A program made the position numbers and the translations under genes. From Rhizoclosmatium globosum (lineage: Eukaryota; Chytridiomycota; Chytridiomycetes; Chytridiales; Chytriomycetaceae), in assembly GCA_002104985.1 (NCBI GenBank), contig MCGO01000044.1, positions 62,001 through 126,000 of the forward strand: 64,000 nucleotides of DNA, read 5' to 3'. The notes below the pieces were generated by a model, which worked only from the letters and a program-made list of their open reading frames with translations, had not been told where the DNA came from and made no database searches. Positions 1-11,703 of the stretch are shown here, in pieces. The stretch's first letter is position 1. Each line of letters opens with the position of its first letter.

Positions 1-538
1 TTGCCGTTATCACAAGTCTGTACGGGAAAACATTAATACGGAACTTTGAAATAAACACTGACCGAAATGACGGCGGCTGTTGAAAGAACGTCAATAAGAA
101 GTTCGAAGTATCGAAGCTATCCATCATTCCTCCCGCACGAGGACCTCCTGACATCATCGTGAAAAATGTGTGGACACACTCAAAGTCTCGCCACGTAGGC
201 ATCAAGTCAGGATCTTGAAGTATCCATTCATCGTGATGAACATCAAAGATCATTGGGGCTTCCATCGCTTTTATGATTTGTTTGAGGGGACTTCCCTCGT
301 TGCCAATTGATTCCCAGACAGGAGTATTCCAGGAGTTGATATCGTCCGCAATTTGGTTAGTTCCAATGTTGGGACTGAGGATACAGAAGGGTGGCCCTTT
401 GAATGCCCCAATGGCTCTCACAGTCTGTTCCGGGTAGATGCAAGGAATGCCTCTGGTACGACAGCCAGAGCACCCACCGAGTTCCCTTGTGCAGCCCTTT
501 TTGCTTTTTCGACAGTGTTCACATGATGTGGCTTTCAT
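1..538 (-). CDS. Zn(II)2Cys6 transcription factor, 5' part only
   Basis: The first exon reads from an ATG at 538 toward the left edge, where the gene is cut. Residues 6-33 hold six cysteines spaced C-x2-C-x6-C-x6-C-x2-C-x6-C, the binuclear zinc cluster of fungal DNA-binding regulators, with basic residues (RKSKKG) between the second and third cysteines. Further on, a QQPPSFR segment reaches a likely 45-bp intron (about 46-2 in gene direction, GTCAGT..TACAG), after which LVITA continues. That intron is also open in frame, so it could be read through. The ATG lies only 15 bp after the stop of the upstream gene on the same strand. Target genes cannot be inferred. The cluster is unambiguous; the rest is too short to place in a subfamily. 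Confidence 0.85.
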   Translation of the reverse strand, partial: MKATSCEHCRKSKKGCTRELGGCSGCRTRGIPCIYPEQTVRAIGAFKGPPFCILSPNIGTNQIADDINSWNTPVWESIGNEGSPLKQIIKAMEAPMIFDVHHDEWILQDPDLMPTWRDFECVHTFFTMMSGGPRAGGMMDSFDTSNFLLTFFQQPPSFRSVFISKFRINVFPYRLVITA

Positions 539-553
539 TTTTATGATTATTTT

Positions 554-1415
554 TTAATATAAGGTTAAGAATTCATGGAGGAAGGAGTCACTGCCAACAG
601 CTGTAAGTAATTCAAGACGATTGCAGTGATGAGTGATCTGAAAGAGAGCCGCCGCCAGACCCTCCTTATCCAAAAAGGGTAGGAGAAGTTTCACCACAAG
701 CATACGTGATTTATCAAACTCCAGTTCTTGCAGAATAGCAGATACGGAATAAGGAGGAATCAATACATTCCCTGATAGAGGCAGAAGCTCCAGTTGTTTC
801 CTCACAGTATCCACCTTTTGTCTATCCAGCGTGCACGACCGAACCAGCGTGGGCAACTGCAGAATCAGTTGAATAGAGGGATCAAGGACTGAATTTGAAA
901 CAGCGCGTCTGAGTCGAAACCACTTTCTTTGGCACACATAGTGCGAGGGGGTTGGAGCCCCACTCCAATCACGCGATCGGAAACTAACGGCGTACGACCA
1001 GCCATCTGCGTCCACGTCTTTTCCCATATCAACGGCCCAGTCCGAGATCCACTAAGCCCATTAAATTGGTTGTTTAGTTGTTGTTATCTTGATTGCAAGC
1101 AGACAGACAGACACTCACTTCCCAACCCGCAGGAACAGGAAACGACATCCGATCGATCGCAGGGCCTCCGTTGCTGTTTGACCAGGGCGGACGGTCTGGG
1201 TGCAGTCAGAACACAGCACTGACAAAGCGCTAACTGGGAAACTAACAAACAAACTAACCAGTTGGAAGCAGCTTCTTGGCCGAGAATCGCGACTGCTCAA
1301 ATAGATAACATCCACGCCGATTCTCAAAGACTTCTTCTCGCACAACTTCGGGTGCTTGTGGTGCGTCTCTTGTGGGGAGAACAGGAGGTGGTGGTCGACG
1401 CGAAGGTTGTTGCAT
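554..1415 (-). CDS. Dysferlin-domain protein with a DUF4476-like C-terminus
   Basis: Three exons (1415-1259, 1195-1119, 1051-554) join in frame to 243 aa. After a Pro/Arg-rich start the protein reads VFENRRG..., LLPTDRPPWS, FPVPAGWEWISDWAVDM and DGWSYAVSF, ending near YVCQRKWFRLRR. These are the paired DysFN/DysFC signatures found in dysferlin, TECPR1 and the yeast Pex30/Spo73 group. The last ~75 residues (VRKQLELLPL, ILQELEFDKSRMLVVKLLLP) look like a DUF4476 helical repeat domain; that part is weaker. No transmembrane segment is visible, unlike Pex30-type peroxins, so it may be a soluble or peripheral membrane-contact protein. The start at 1415 is the first in-frame ATG of exon 1 and lies 39 bp past the stop of the YEATS2-like gene. 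Confidence 0.75.
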
Positions 1416-1454
1416 TCTCTTCCTTTCTTTCTTTTCTCTTCTTTCTCTTCTTTC

Positions 1455-4400
1455 TTATTCATTTTCGAAAGTTCCCAAATATCGATTTGTCAAGAAATCA
1501 AACTGTGGATTCCGTACTGCTGCCGCTCTTACATGCATAGGAACCAATAGTCCACGTCTATTCCTCCCCTCCTCAATCGGTGTATTCGAACAGGTCGACG
1601 ATGACGCAGCAGGCCGTCTTTCCACTAATCCTTGATTTCCTATATTGGTATCATTGGCGTTGGATGCTATGCTGGGAGAGTTTGCATCTGATATCCCTTC
1701 CACCACAAAATCACTTTGCTCTCGATACACAGCTTCACTCTCTTTCAGTAGCCGCTTGCAAAAGACGCGCATCACCTATTCCATATTTAGAGTGTGTATA
1801 GCTACAAAAAAAAATCACATATCTGACCTCATACAAAAGCCCTCCGACCACATTCCGTGGCGTCCTCCGCACTTCTTCATCCATTATTTCAGCCGATTCA
1901 TTTCCATCTGCGACAACTTTTTGTGGACTAGTACTTCTCTGATTACGTCGTAGATGCCGCTCTTCTTCACCCATTTCATCATCCTGGTCATCTTCGTCAT
2001 CGTCTGGAATAGCAACACCAATCTGCGCTACACTACTCCAGATGAATGCAAGGTCATTTTGAGATGCACGTATCGGTGCAGCTCCATCCCAAATGTTGCT
2101 CAGTGTATCTGATGAACCAGAATTTGACTTGGACACTGTTTCAACAGAAAACATACTTAGTACCTTTGCAAAATCACAAGATAAACGGATGTCACCTTGT
2201 TTCAGACTTTTCAGTGACTCCAATAACGGCTCCGCTGTCGAAAGACTGCTCATTCCTCCACTCAACGATAAGGATGGTTGAATCTGAGTTATGCAGTACA
2301 AGGCCAAAGGATCGTCTAATCCCTGCGTTTCTTCGCCTTCTTCCTTCACCCCTTCACTTCCAGTTTTCGCATCTTCAGACTGAGGTTTCTTATGCCGTCG
2401 CCCGCAAAATTTACAGAACGGAAGGGGTTCCTTCTTTTTCACATGTGGAACAATAGGCTTAATAGGCTCTTGGAGTTGTTGTTCCACAGCAGGTAAATCC
2501 AATTGCATGTCCGTTGTTCCACTGTTTCCTCCTTCTGTAGCATTACTGAGAACACGTGTTTCCACTGGCTCATCATCGCCTTCATACACAGGTGTATAAC
2601 CAGCGAGGCGACACCATTTTGTCAGAGTTTCAATGGAAAGACTATGAATACCATGTGAAGGGGGTAGGTCTAAAGCGGAGGTAGCATGAGAAAGAATTGC
2701 CGAAGCACGGTTTTCCTATTTACAAAGTATTAGAGCTAATTCGTATTCCTGACGCATCCATTTTACCTCAAAGGTTATACGTTCTGCTTCAGACATTGAT
2801 TCAAAGGATTCTAGAGATTCAGCGGTCGGATATGTGACTTGAGAAGAATCTAACGATTCTAAAAAAAAAAAAACGGTATGAAAAGTAGTGAACAAAAAAG
2901 AAAACATGGATGTATACCTTCTCCACTCTTGATCAAAGGGAATTGACTCATCAGCGGTTCCAACACAGACACAACTTCTTCCTGCAAAATCTCCACTCCT
3001 TTTTCCGTGGCTTCAATCTCCATCTTGTAATCCATTCCAATATCTGCACCCTCTTCTTTTTTAACAGCCCCAACACTACTGCTAGTCCCTTGCTCCTTCA
3101 CCCCTCCAAACTTTCCATTTGCAGCCCGTTCTTTCCGACGAATCTGCCACCCATTCGTTCCAAGTCCACGCAAACTTCCCTTGGGTTTATAACTCCGTCC
3201 CCACCCAGTACTCACCCGTTCCTTCTCATCCGTCGCCCACGAAGGCCGCGACGCGTCTGTCGGCCGACGAATAAGTCCACTTGATTCGGCTGACTGTCGG
3301 AACTCGGTGTTTTTGTCAAGCATCAGGTCTGTCCATACTTCTCCACCAGGTGTTTGTCGGCCAGTCATGTACCGATCCAACTTGAAGTTTCCCCCCAAAA
3401 AATAATTGTATAGGTTTTTTTGTTTAGATGAGTTGGACATTTAGGGAGGCTTAATTTTTCGGGGGTTTTTTTTTTTACCTTGATGGAATACATTAAATCA
3501 ACAGTCTTGTTGCGAGGGTCGACGAAAAACAAGCGGATGCGGATGGGGAATTCACCCCATCCGTAGCGGGTTACTTGGAAGGGTGGAGAAGTTACGTCAA
3601 TGACGTCGTTTGGTCGGTAATCTGGATGCAAATGAAATCGAACTCGTTCAATGAAGGGAGTTATATCAGGATTCGTTGGCGGGCCTTGAACATAGACCAT
3701 CCATTTGAATTCATATTTTGGCAGTTTTCGTTTCTCTGTTTGTTTGTTTTTTGGAATGTTAGGTAATGATACAGAAAGAGCTTGAGTCACCTTCAGGAAT
3801 ATATCGCGAGACATTTCCAATTACGATTCGTTGTTTAATTAGGAATCGAGTGGAGTTTTGGTCTTCGAGATTTGTTGAAGTGGGTTGCGGTTGAGGGTCT
3901 GTGGGTGGTTGGGGTGCTCCTGAAAACGTTGAGCCTGAGGATGATGACGGACCAATTGTGGATGAAGATCCAGCGATTCTATTTAATTCATGGATTGAAA
4001 TTAAAGGAGTGACCTCCTGAGTCTCCGTAGTCTCCGTGTCCAAATCCATAGAATCAACTGGATTGTCATCAATTTCATCAAGGGACTCATCCGGCTTTAA
4101 TTCAGGCTCCTCCATTAAAGAATCAAGGGTATCAAGAGCTCGAAATTTTTGTATGGTTCTGCTTTGATTCAATGAGGTATCTGCTGTCAGGATATCAATA
4201 TTCTCGTTCGTCTCATATACGTTGACTCGCATCACTTTCTTTGAACGCAGTGATGTTCCGGTATCATTTGAAGTAGTCCTTTTAATATATACGTAATGAG
4301 TTTTATATTGGCAGAATAAAAGGGCACTCAACAGATCAGATTCTCGAAGGGCTTGAGGAGCCGGTCTATCAAATGATTGGGGAACAGTTGACATAATACG

Positions 4401-5195
4401 TTCTCCTGCAGGGTTCTGGGCCGACTGATCTTCATCCTATATTTGTGAGAGAATGTGTCAAAAGGATCGCGTCGCTTTGAGGTTGAAAGAAAGAATACGC
4501 ACCACCACTTTTCCACACAAGCGCACAGCAACCATGAGAGAAGGAAACTTCTTTCTGTGGGCATTTCTGCAGTGAGAAATGAAGCCGTGGACTGAGGCAA
4601 AGTCTGATCGTTTGCAGACAGGACACACAACTCTGGAAGTGAATATGACGGTCAGTGAGGGTGGTTTTGAGAGATGGATTCAAACCAACTTTACGCGAAC
4701 GCCATCGTCACGAAGGGCAAAGAGAGCGATTGCGTTGTTGTCTTCAGCGTGGTCTTCGACGAGATTGTGCTGTTCCTTCAGCTGCTTCTCTTCATTGTCT
4801 GTTTTTGAGGGTTCGTTTGTCTGTGCCGATGATCCAGATTCAGTTACTGGTTGTTGTTGTTGCTGTTGTTGTTGTGGACTGGTTGGAACTGGAGTTGACA
4901 CTGACATTGACGCTGAAGGATGGCTGGACGACACCGCCTCGCCTGACGTCGAATTGAATAGTTGATTTGCTGGATTCGAACCTGCGACGTTAAGCAGCGG
5001 TGGCGGCGGTGCCTTCGAGGAAACAGCGGCGGCAGAAGACGAAACAGAAGCCATCTTCGCAACTGTGCTCGAGTGCAGCGCTGACAGCTTCAACCGCACA
5101 CTTTCCGCATGCGCAATTTGCTGCGAAATCTCTACGCGTTCCCGCTGTCGAAGGAGAAGCTCAAGATCAAAGTGTGTCCGTAGAGCATGGTCCAT
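1455..5195 (-). CDS. YEATS2: YEATS2-like subunit of a histone acetyltransferase complex
   Basis: Several exons assemble a long protein. In order: an N-terminal coiled segment (MDHALRTHFDLELLLRQRER), a poly-Q stretch, a zinc-knuckle segment CPVCKRSDF...GFISHCRNAH, the lead-in QRIVIGNVSRYIPE, and a YEATS domain (KWMVYVQGPP, FHLHPDYRPND, PPFQVTRYGWGEFPIRI). Later come a PFCKFCGRRHK knuckle and a C-terminal histone-fold-like end (NPQFDFLTNRYLG). This order matches YEATS2, the crotonyl/acetyl-lysine reader of ATAC-type complexes. Clear introns include a 55-bp one before EKRKLPKYEFKW and a 52-bp one before VMRVFCKR. The junction just upstream of VVCPVC, near 4660-4720, could not be resolved with canonical sites. 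A more upstream ATG at 5234 overlaps the preceding stop; 5195 is preferred. Confidence 0.85.
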
Positions 5196-5233
5196 CTCCT
5201 CTCTTTCTTTCTCAAACAAAAAGAAATAATACA

Positions 5234-8142
5234 TTAGAATTCCTCATTTAATTGTTTTACACATTTAGTCATTCTCTTTCCCTGGGTTTTCCACTCTTTC
5301 ACAAGTGAATTGATGGTTTTTTCGCGATTTCGCTTCCATTCGGCCTCCTTGTGTTGAAAAGCACAATGTTCCAGTAATTCTTCATTCGTCGCTTTGGCCC
5401 ATTTGGAAAGCTTCAAAAACGGGAGAATACTTTGCCTTGCTTCAAATGATGATAACATGACTGCCTCATACTTTGACGTTCTCTGTGGGTTCCATCCCTT
5501 TCCTGCTTTCGAAGACCTCTGCAGATTCAATTTTTCCTTGAGTTGTGATTTTGTCATTTGGCTCCAGTCCCCAGCAACAATTGTGCATTGAGATTCCGTC
5601 ACTTCGTCTTCCCCACACAAGACACTCTCTTCACCGAAATATCGTTGTGGCTCTAGAATTTCAACTACAATTGGCACCCTTGTTCCATCCTTCTGCACAA
5701 GATACTTGATGAGTGAAAACGTTCCCTTCTTGACAAAGTAAACTCGACTAAGTTCCCCTCCGCACACATAGACAAATTCATTGTCGTTGAACGAAGTCAC
5801 CGTTGCCTTGTGCGAGACGTTGTATATATATGATTGACTGCAAGCCGTAAACATGGGAATATCTTTCAAGAATCGATAAATCTCAAGACTCTCCTTCTTT
5901 TTGGAAAACTTGACAATCAAATTATAGTCTTCCTGTTGTCATTTGACGGGGCAAGTTAAACTCAACTCATTGGAGTTTAAACAAAAAAAAGGCCAGTCTT
6001 ACCTTTTCAACCTTGAAAAACTCAGTCGGTTCAACTGTAGTAACAGTAGCCGACCGCGCCTTATCACTCACAAGCGACAAATCCCCAAACCCATCTCCAT
6101 CCGTCATGAACCGAATAAACACACTATCCTCCGGCACATTTGTCTTTGAAATCGAAATCGCGACTTTCCCCGTAATGATAATAAACCATTCCGTCCCAAA
6201 CTGCCCTTGTGTAAACACACATCGATCCGCATTCATTCTCGTGTACCGAACAACGCGACATAGCTGCCATAAGAGTAAATCTCCAATCTTGTTGAATGCA
6301 GCGAGGTTTCGGGCAACCTTGAATATGGCTTCTGTGTCTTGCTTTGACCGGTCGTAGCCGCGTTTTACGACGGCTTTTAGGAATTCGAGGTCGTGTTGGC
6401 GGGGGATTGAGGTGGAGAAGCGGTGTTGGAAGTTGGGTGTTGTTTCGTGTAGAAGGTTGTCTGTGGATGGTACTCCTGGCGTTTCTTCGCTAGTTTCGTA
6501 GTGCGATTTGATGTAGTGATCGATTGTAAACGTTTCGTCAGCTGAAGGCGTCATTTGTTGTTGTTCATTTTTGGCGGGTAATACCATCAACTTGTAGTGT
6601 TCTTGGTCCGAAAATTGAATATCTGACTTTGGCCTAAACTGTTGTTGTCTTTGTAGAGTGCTTAGCGATGGCAAGATTACAAAAAAAATAATTATCTAAA
6701 CTCAACTTGAAGTACGCCTGTACTTGTTTGAATTCATTCATATTTTTAGCAATTGTTGTGCAACCGTGCTTGGAAACAGGAACTGGAGGTGCAGACTTGG
6801 GTCTCAGTTTTCTCTCATCATCCAAACTATAGCTTGTATCAGCAAGTTTTCTATCCTCTGAAGTAAATGATTCGTGTTTGGCAAAGACGCGGGGTCTCAT
6901 TTTGGCCCGAAATGAAGCCGTTGTACCTCCTCCAATTGGTCTTGATGATGACGAGGACAAACCCCCTGAAGTTGACGACGAAATTGAAGCCAAAGATTTC
7001 GCTGACGTAGGTCGAGCAGATGCCCCACAGTTCATTGATGTAGCCGTAGTTGCCGTCCTTACAGAACTGAACCCCGTCCGAACAGAAGCCGCAGAAACAG
7101 GTCTTGAACCAACAACAACACACTCCCTCACCTTCTTCATAAAATGACCATGCATATCCAATTGTCCTTCCTCCTCCTTCTGTTTCTTCATTTCCTCAAT
7201 CATATGCCTCTCCTTCCCAGCCTTCACAACCTCCTCCCCCAAAATCACCGCCAAAAACTCTTCATTGATATCATCAATCATTAAATCCTCTTCTTCAAAT
7301 GTATCTTTCCACGCACGTTCCTTGAACTTGGCAATGTTCTCCGCGATGCGTGATTTGTCTTTATGATGGTGGGTGTGAGCAGCAGTGCACTGTCCTGTGC
7401 TCTGCATCGCCTTTCGTATAGCAAGGAGCTCTTGTGGGAACAACTCATATGTTTGGAGGTGCGATTCTGTCGCGGTGTACATTGCTTTGACGTCCACTTC
7501 GATAAGCTTCTTTGAATCATGTCGGTTTGGTAGGTCGTCTGTGACGGGGTTCGCTGGTGTTGAGGATTTTGCGCTTTGTGGGCGTGATTGTGTGTTGTCG
7601 AATCTTGGGATGGGGCTTGGGGCACGGCTTCCCGGTCCGTGGTGATGGATTCCAATTATTCCGCCGTTCATGGAACGCGTACTCTTTGCGGATTTTGGGC
7701 GGGCTGATGTTGTCGCTTTTTTATGTGAGGCTCCATGTTGGGGGGTCCATCCTTTTTGGTCATATTGTTCAATCAAGGAGAGCGGGAAAGATAATACAGT
7801 TGGCGGAGTTGACGTTGTGATTTTGGGGGATTCTGTCGGAGAAGCGTCTTGGTTTAGCGCCTCAGCAATTGTGTTGTACCTGATTTTAAGATTGAGTCAT
7901 TCGAACGTGATTTGTGAGGTGAAAGTATACCGGGAATCGGGTAGAGGTCTACTGAATCCAGCCATCGAATATTGTGACGGTGTTGCTAGATTGTAAGCGA
8001 TACTTCGAGATGAGGCCGATGAACATCGCTGTTTCACAACTCGAACAGTCTCGCTGACGGAAGGTCCAGGAATCACGTCTGACTCTATTTGATTTAAATC
8101 TTCCCACTGAATCCCACGTCTTGTGGAATTTGTGTCTTTCAT
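5234..8142 (-). CDS. Protein with two cyclic-nucleotide-binding (CNB) domains
   Basis: Exons run from an ATG at 8142 (MKDTNSTRR) through a long Ser/Pro/Arg-rich N-terminal half and two CNB folds. The first (RCVFTQGQFGTEWFIIITGKV, then GDGFGDLSLVSDKARSATV) has the usual glycine turns and the phosphate-binding-cassette Arg followed by SATV. The second (FVYVCGGELSRVYFVKKG, PQRYFGEESVL) is degenerate: its cassette lacks the R-[ST]-A motif and may not bind nucleotide. Introns lie near 7947-7881, 6700 and 6001-5929. There is no kinase, channel or exchange-factor domain. The layout resembles CNBD2-like proteins, some of which are flagellar; that link is inference. The gene is divergent from the LIM gene, with 44 bp between start codons. 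Confidence 0.75.
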
Positions 8143-8186
8143 CCCGCTACTAGTATGTACTCTTCTCACCAGAATTGTCAGGAAAA

Positions 8187-9237
8187 ATGGCCGCAGATCA
8201 AACCACTCCAGCCCCTTCTGCTGCAACAGCAGCGGCGAAAGTTGGAGAAATACTTCGAAAGCATGAATTAGGTATGGGTTATTACGTTAGTGGAAACATT
8301 CTGATGTGTCGTTCAACACAGATTTAACTATGGTTGAGAATCCTGAGTTTCGTGGTCATTGCGAATCATGTGGAGGTACGTAACACCAAAGCATCAAAAT
8401 AGAATGAATAAGGATAATGTGAGAGTCTCTGGGGGGTGTTAAGCGGGCCATAAAATATACTGCTTTCAAGTCCATCAACTCTACTTACCCAAACACATGT
8501 ACAACACAAACTAACATTTCAATAGAGCCAGTGATTGGATCAGATGGAGTGTCATACAAGGCGGAATCTCTCACCAGGTTTTTTCATCAACGATGCTTCC
8601 AATGCGTGATTTGTCAAACATCGTTGCGTGGAGGAACGGAATTCTTTGTCAACAACTCTGCACCACATTGCGTCTCGTGTTATCAAGAGAAAGTATTGGG
8701 ATGCTGTGATGGATGTGGACTCGTGCTAAATCAAAATGGGGTTGTGAGGGCAAAGAACAAGAAGTTTCATCCTGGCTGTTTTGTGTGTAAGAAAGACGGA
8801 GTGAGATTGGATGGAAGGTATTATGAGAAGGAGGGATCGTTTTGGTGTCGCGTAAGAAATGTGTTCGTGTAAGGGGATTTCAGAATTAATGCAATCAATT
8901 GCAGAATTGCTATGTGGACGTATTTGTACCGACATGCGGTTCTTGTGGGCTGAAAATATTGTCTGAACAAGATGGACAGCCGGTGACATCAATAGACTGG
9001 AAAGGGAAAAAGTACCATCAGCAATGTTTTGGGTGCACGGTAAGGCAGAACAGAGAAATGATGTAAGAATAACTCAACGTGCTCTAATTAGGATTGCAAG
9101 AAACTGTTTGTGGACTTGAAGGCGTTCCAGATTGATGGAAATCTGTACGTCATCATGTCTCCCCTCGCTATTTTGTGCCATACTTACTCTCCAACAGATA
9201 CTGCAAGAACTGCCATTCTATCCGATCAAAACAATAA
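8187..9237 (+). CDS. Protein with three LIM domains
   Basis: Six short exons start at MAADQTTPAPS (8187) and end at RSKQ (stop 9235-9237). Three LIM zinc-finger pairs follow a short Ala-rich leader: CESCGEPV..HQRCFQCVIC..CVSC, then CDGCGLVL..HPGCFVC..WCRNC, and CGSCGLKI..HQQCFGCTDC..YCKNC. Introns (for example GTACGT..AATAG before EPVIGSDG and GTAAGA..TGCAG before NCYVDVF) restore the frame exactly. LIM domains are protein-interaction modules, often acting at actin structures or in signalling; with no other domain the partner cannot be named. The short spacer to the divergent CNB gene implies a shared bidirectional promoter. The downstream F-box gene starts 46 bp after the stop. Confidence 0.85.
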
Positions 9238-9283
9238 AATGCTTCTTCTTGAGCGAGAGTATCATAGTCATTCAAAAAAAAAG

Positions 9284-9685
9284 ATGACAAACCCAAACGT
9301 TGTGCAGGAGGCCCTTGCACAGCTAATACAGCTTCCAGACGAAGAACGAGGACAAATAGCAGTGCAATTACTACAGGGAGTGCGTAGCTCTGTCGTGCAC
9401 CGGGTTGCCTCACAGCTTGTACCTCTCACGCAACGAGACTTTGTCGGGCGGCTTCCGGCCGAACTGGTCAGTCCATTTGATCTAGTTTTGATCAAGTTTT
9501 TATCGGCTCCGACTAATCAAGCAGCAATCAGAGCCACGCGGTTCTCGGGTTCACTGACGCGGCAACGACACTGTCGGCGCAGCGAGTGTCGATTGCGTGG
9601 TCTGTGCGAGCGAGCGACAACGGCGTGTGGCGGCGTCTTTTTGAAGCGGCGTTTCCGTCGACGAAAGTGGTTCGGTCGTCGGTGG

Positions 9686-9735
<50 letters not shown>

Positions 9736-11464
9736 CACCAAGTGTGTTCGCCAACAACGGCCTCGCTCAACTCAGAAATTATGCGTCTGTCTCTGTCGCT
9801 CGTGCCAGTGCCAGTGCCTGCTATTATTAACACAGAGGACGATATTAATAATGGGGGAAGTCAGTTGGCGGCGGCGGTGGTGGTGGCGGACGATGATCAT
9901 CTCAGCCACGACTCGTCGACATCGTCTGATTCATCGGATTCCCCTTCAATTCCAATGCATTCCCTCTCTGCTTCAGTTTCACACCCCCTTTCTCTTGCTG
10001 TTCCCTCTTCTTCTTCTACTGCATTATCATTATCCTCATCACCTGCATCTGTATCTGCATCTTTATCTGTGTCATCTACTTCATTGCCTGCATCCTCAGC
10101 TGATTCCTTATATGCCCATACTCCACTACAACCTTCCTTTGTCCCGCACGTAACAACTTCAATGTCTCTTCCTTTTGACGACAGTATACCCCAGTCTCCC
10201 CCACCCATTCCTTCTCCCCCCAGTCTCAACTGGAAATACATCTACAAACAGCGTTACTTACTGCATCAAAATTGGATCCAAGGGAGATATACCGTTCGTG
10301 ACTTTGCTGGCCATGAAGAAGCTATTTATTGTCTCCAATTCGATGAAGACAAGATTGTGTCTGGATCCAGAGATCGTACGTATTATTAGCTCCAAGATAT
10401 TGAGGAGTGGATTGAATGGCAGAGCTGGTTTTTGTAGAGTTCCGAGAAAAGGAGGAAAAGATCAATCTGTGTGGAATTGGCAGAAATCAGCAAGATTCCA
10501 TCAGCAACAAGGAAACCCCGTGAGCGTTGAAAAATATTGCACGCGAAGGCCAACATCATTCATTGACTTTCCCCTTCCATAAACCTCAAAGTCACTCACT
10601 AAATCTTGACATTACACCACAGACACAATTCGAGTCTTTGACATGAAAACACAGCAACTCAAACAAACCTTCAACCGCCACAAAGGCAGCGTCCTCTGTC
10701 TCCAATACACAAACACCCTCCTCGTCTCCGGCTCCTCCGACTCAACAATCATCCAATGGTCCCTCACAACCGGCAAATACATTCGAGCCCTCCACGGCCA
10801 CCGCGAAAGCGTCCTCAACCTCAAATTCGACGATTCCCTCATTGTCAGCTGCAGCAAAGACAAAACCATCAGAATATGGAGGACGGAGGATGGCGCTTTG
10901 GTGCGCATTTTGAAGGGACATCGAGCGGCTGTGAATGCGATTCAGTTCAAGTGTGGCATGATTGTGAGTGCAAGTGGGGATCGGACTGTGAAAGTCTGGG
11001 ATATGGCGACGGGCGAGTTGTTGAGGACTCTTGTAGGACATGGAAGGGGGATCGCGTGTGTTCAGTTTGATGGAGAGCTGATTGTGAGTGGGAGTTCGGA
11101 TCGGACAATCAAGATTTGGAATGGAAGGACAGGGGAGCTGTTGAATACGCTTGTGGGACATACGGAGCTTGTGAGGACGTTGCAGTTTGATGATGTGAAA
11201 GTCGTGAGTGCTAGCTATGATAAAAGTGTGAAAGTTTGGGTGAGTGTTTATGTAGTTACGTATTGTTGGATTGAGAACAATTCTTGATTAACTCATGCAC
11301 TGTAGGATATCAAGACGGGTGCGTTGTTGTTGAATTTGGAATCACATACACATCGAGTGTTCAAACTTCAGTTTAACGATTGTAGAATTGTTTCATGTAG
11401 TCAAGACCAACGAATTGTTGTGTGGGATTTTAGCCACGGTGTTGACACCTCCTTTTTTTCTTGA
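9284..11464 (+). CDS. F-box protein with seven WD40 repeats (Cdc4/FBXW type)
   Basis: Exon 1 begins MTNPNVVQEALAQLIQLPDEER. An intron (about 9470-9529) splits an F-box reading DFVGRLPAEL / SHAVLGFTDAATTLSAQRV...VWRRLFEAAF. A long Ser/Ala-rich linker follows, including an (SA)n run encoded by a TCTGCG array. Then come WKYIYKQRYLLHQNW and seven WD40 blades, each with a [D/G]H...VSGS[RS]D..I[RK][VI][WF] pattern. Introns interrupt after SGSRD (GTACGT..CCACAG) and KSVKVW. Such proteins are substrate receptors of SCF ubiquitin ligases: the F-box binds Skp1 and the propeller binds phosphodegrons. The substrate is not deducible. The region 10621-11230 shows the C-rich to G-rich coding-strand switch described in the findings. 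Confidence 0.9.
9691..9732 (+). repeat. (TCTGCG)7 hexanucleotide microsatellite inside the F-box/WD40 gene
   Basis: Seven perfect TCTGCG units encode a Ser-Ala dipeptide run in the linker between F-box and propeller. All six frames stay open across it, which explains the long Arg/Leu-rich shadow frames on both strands. Length polymorphism between strains would change only the linker. Confidence 0.95.
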
Positions 11465-11703
11465 TATAATTAGTAAAAACAAGAAACAGTACCTACTTTT
11501 TTTTGGGAAGATTTGTGAAAGATTTTTGTGGGATATGGTCAGCCACAATTAAGTATTATGAGATCATTTTTTATTTCAGAAAGAACATGAGATCGAGCAA
11601 AAAATATAAAAGAAAACAGCAAGAAAAAGACACAGCAAAGGTTTATCAACATATGAGTGAGTCCTTGCCTGAATTTATCCACCACAAACTCCCCAACCCC
11701 TTC

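Noticed and set aside
1115..1462. Minus-strand 115-codon frame upstream of the dysferlin exon
   Set aside because: It reads introns and exons of the dysferlin gene in the wrong frame; the spliced model gives continuous family motifs.
4965..4995. Sequence like a tRNA T-arm on the minus strand (GCAGGTTCGAATCC)
   Set aside because: The flanks do not form the T-stem or acceptor stem and it lies in the YEATS2 coding exon (AGSNPANQL).
9110..10153. Long plus-strand frame (347 codons) rich in Arg and Leu
   Set aside because: It is a shadow of the LIM and F-box genes, kept open by the TCTGCG repeat; it has no conserved motif and crosses the F-box intron.
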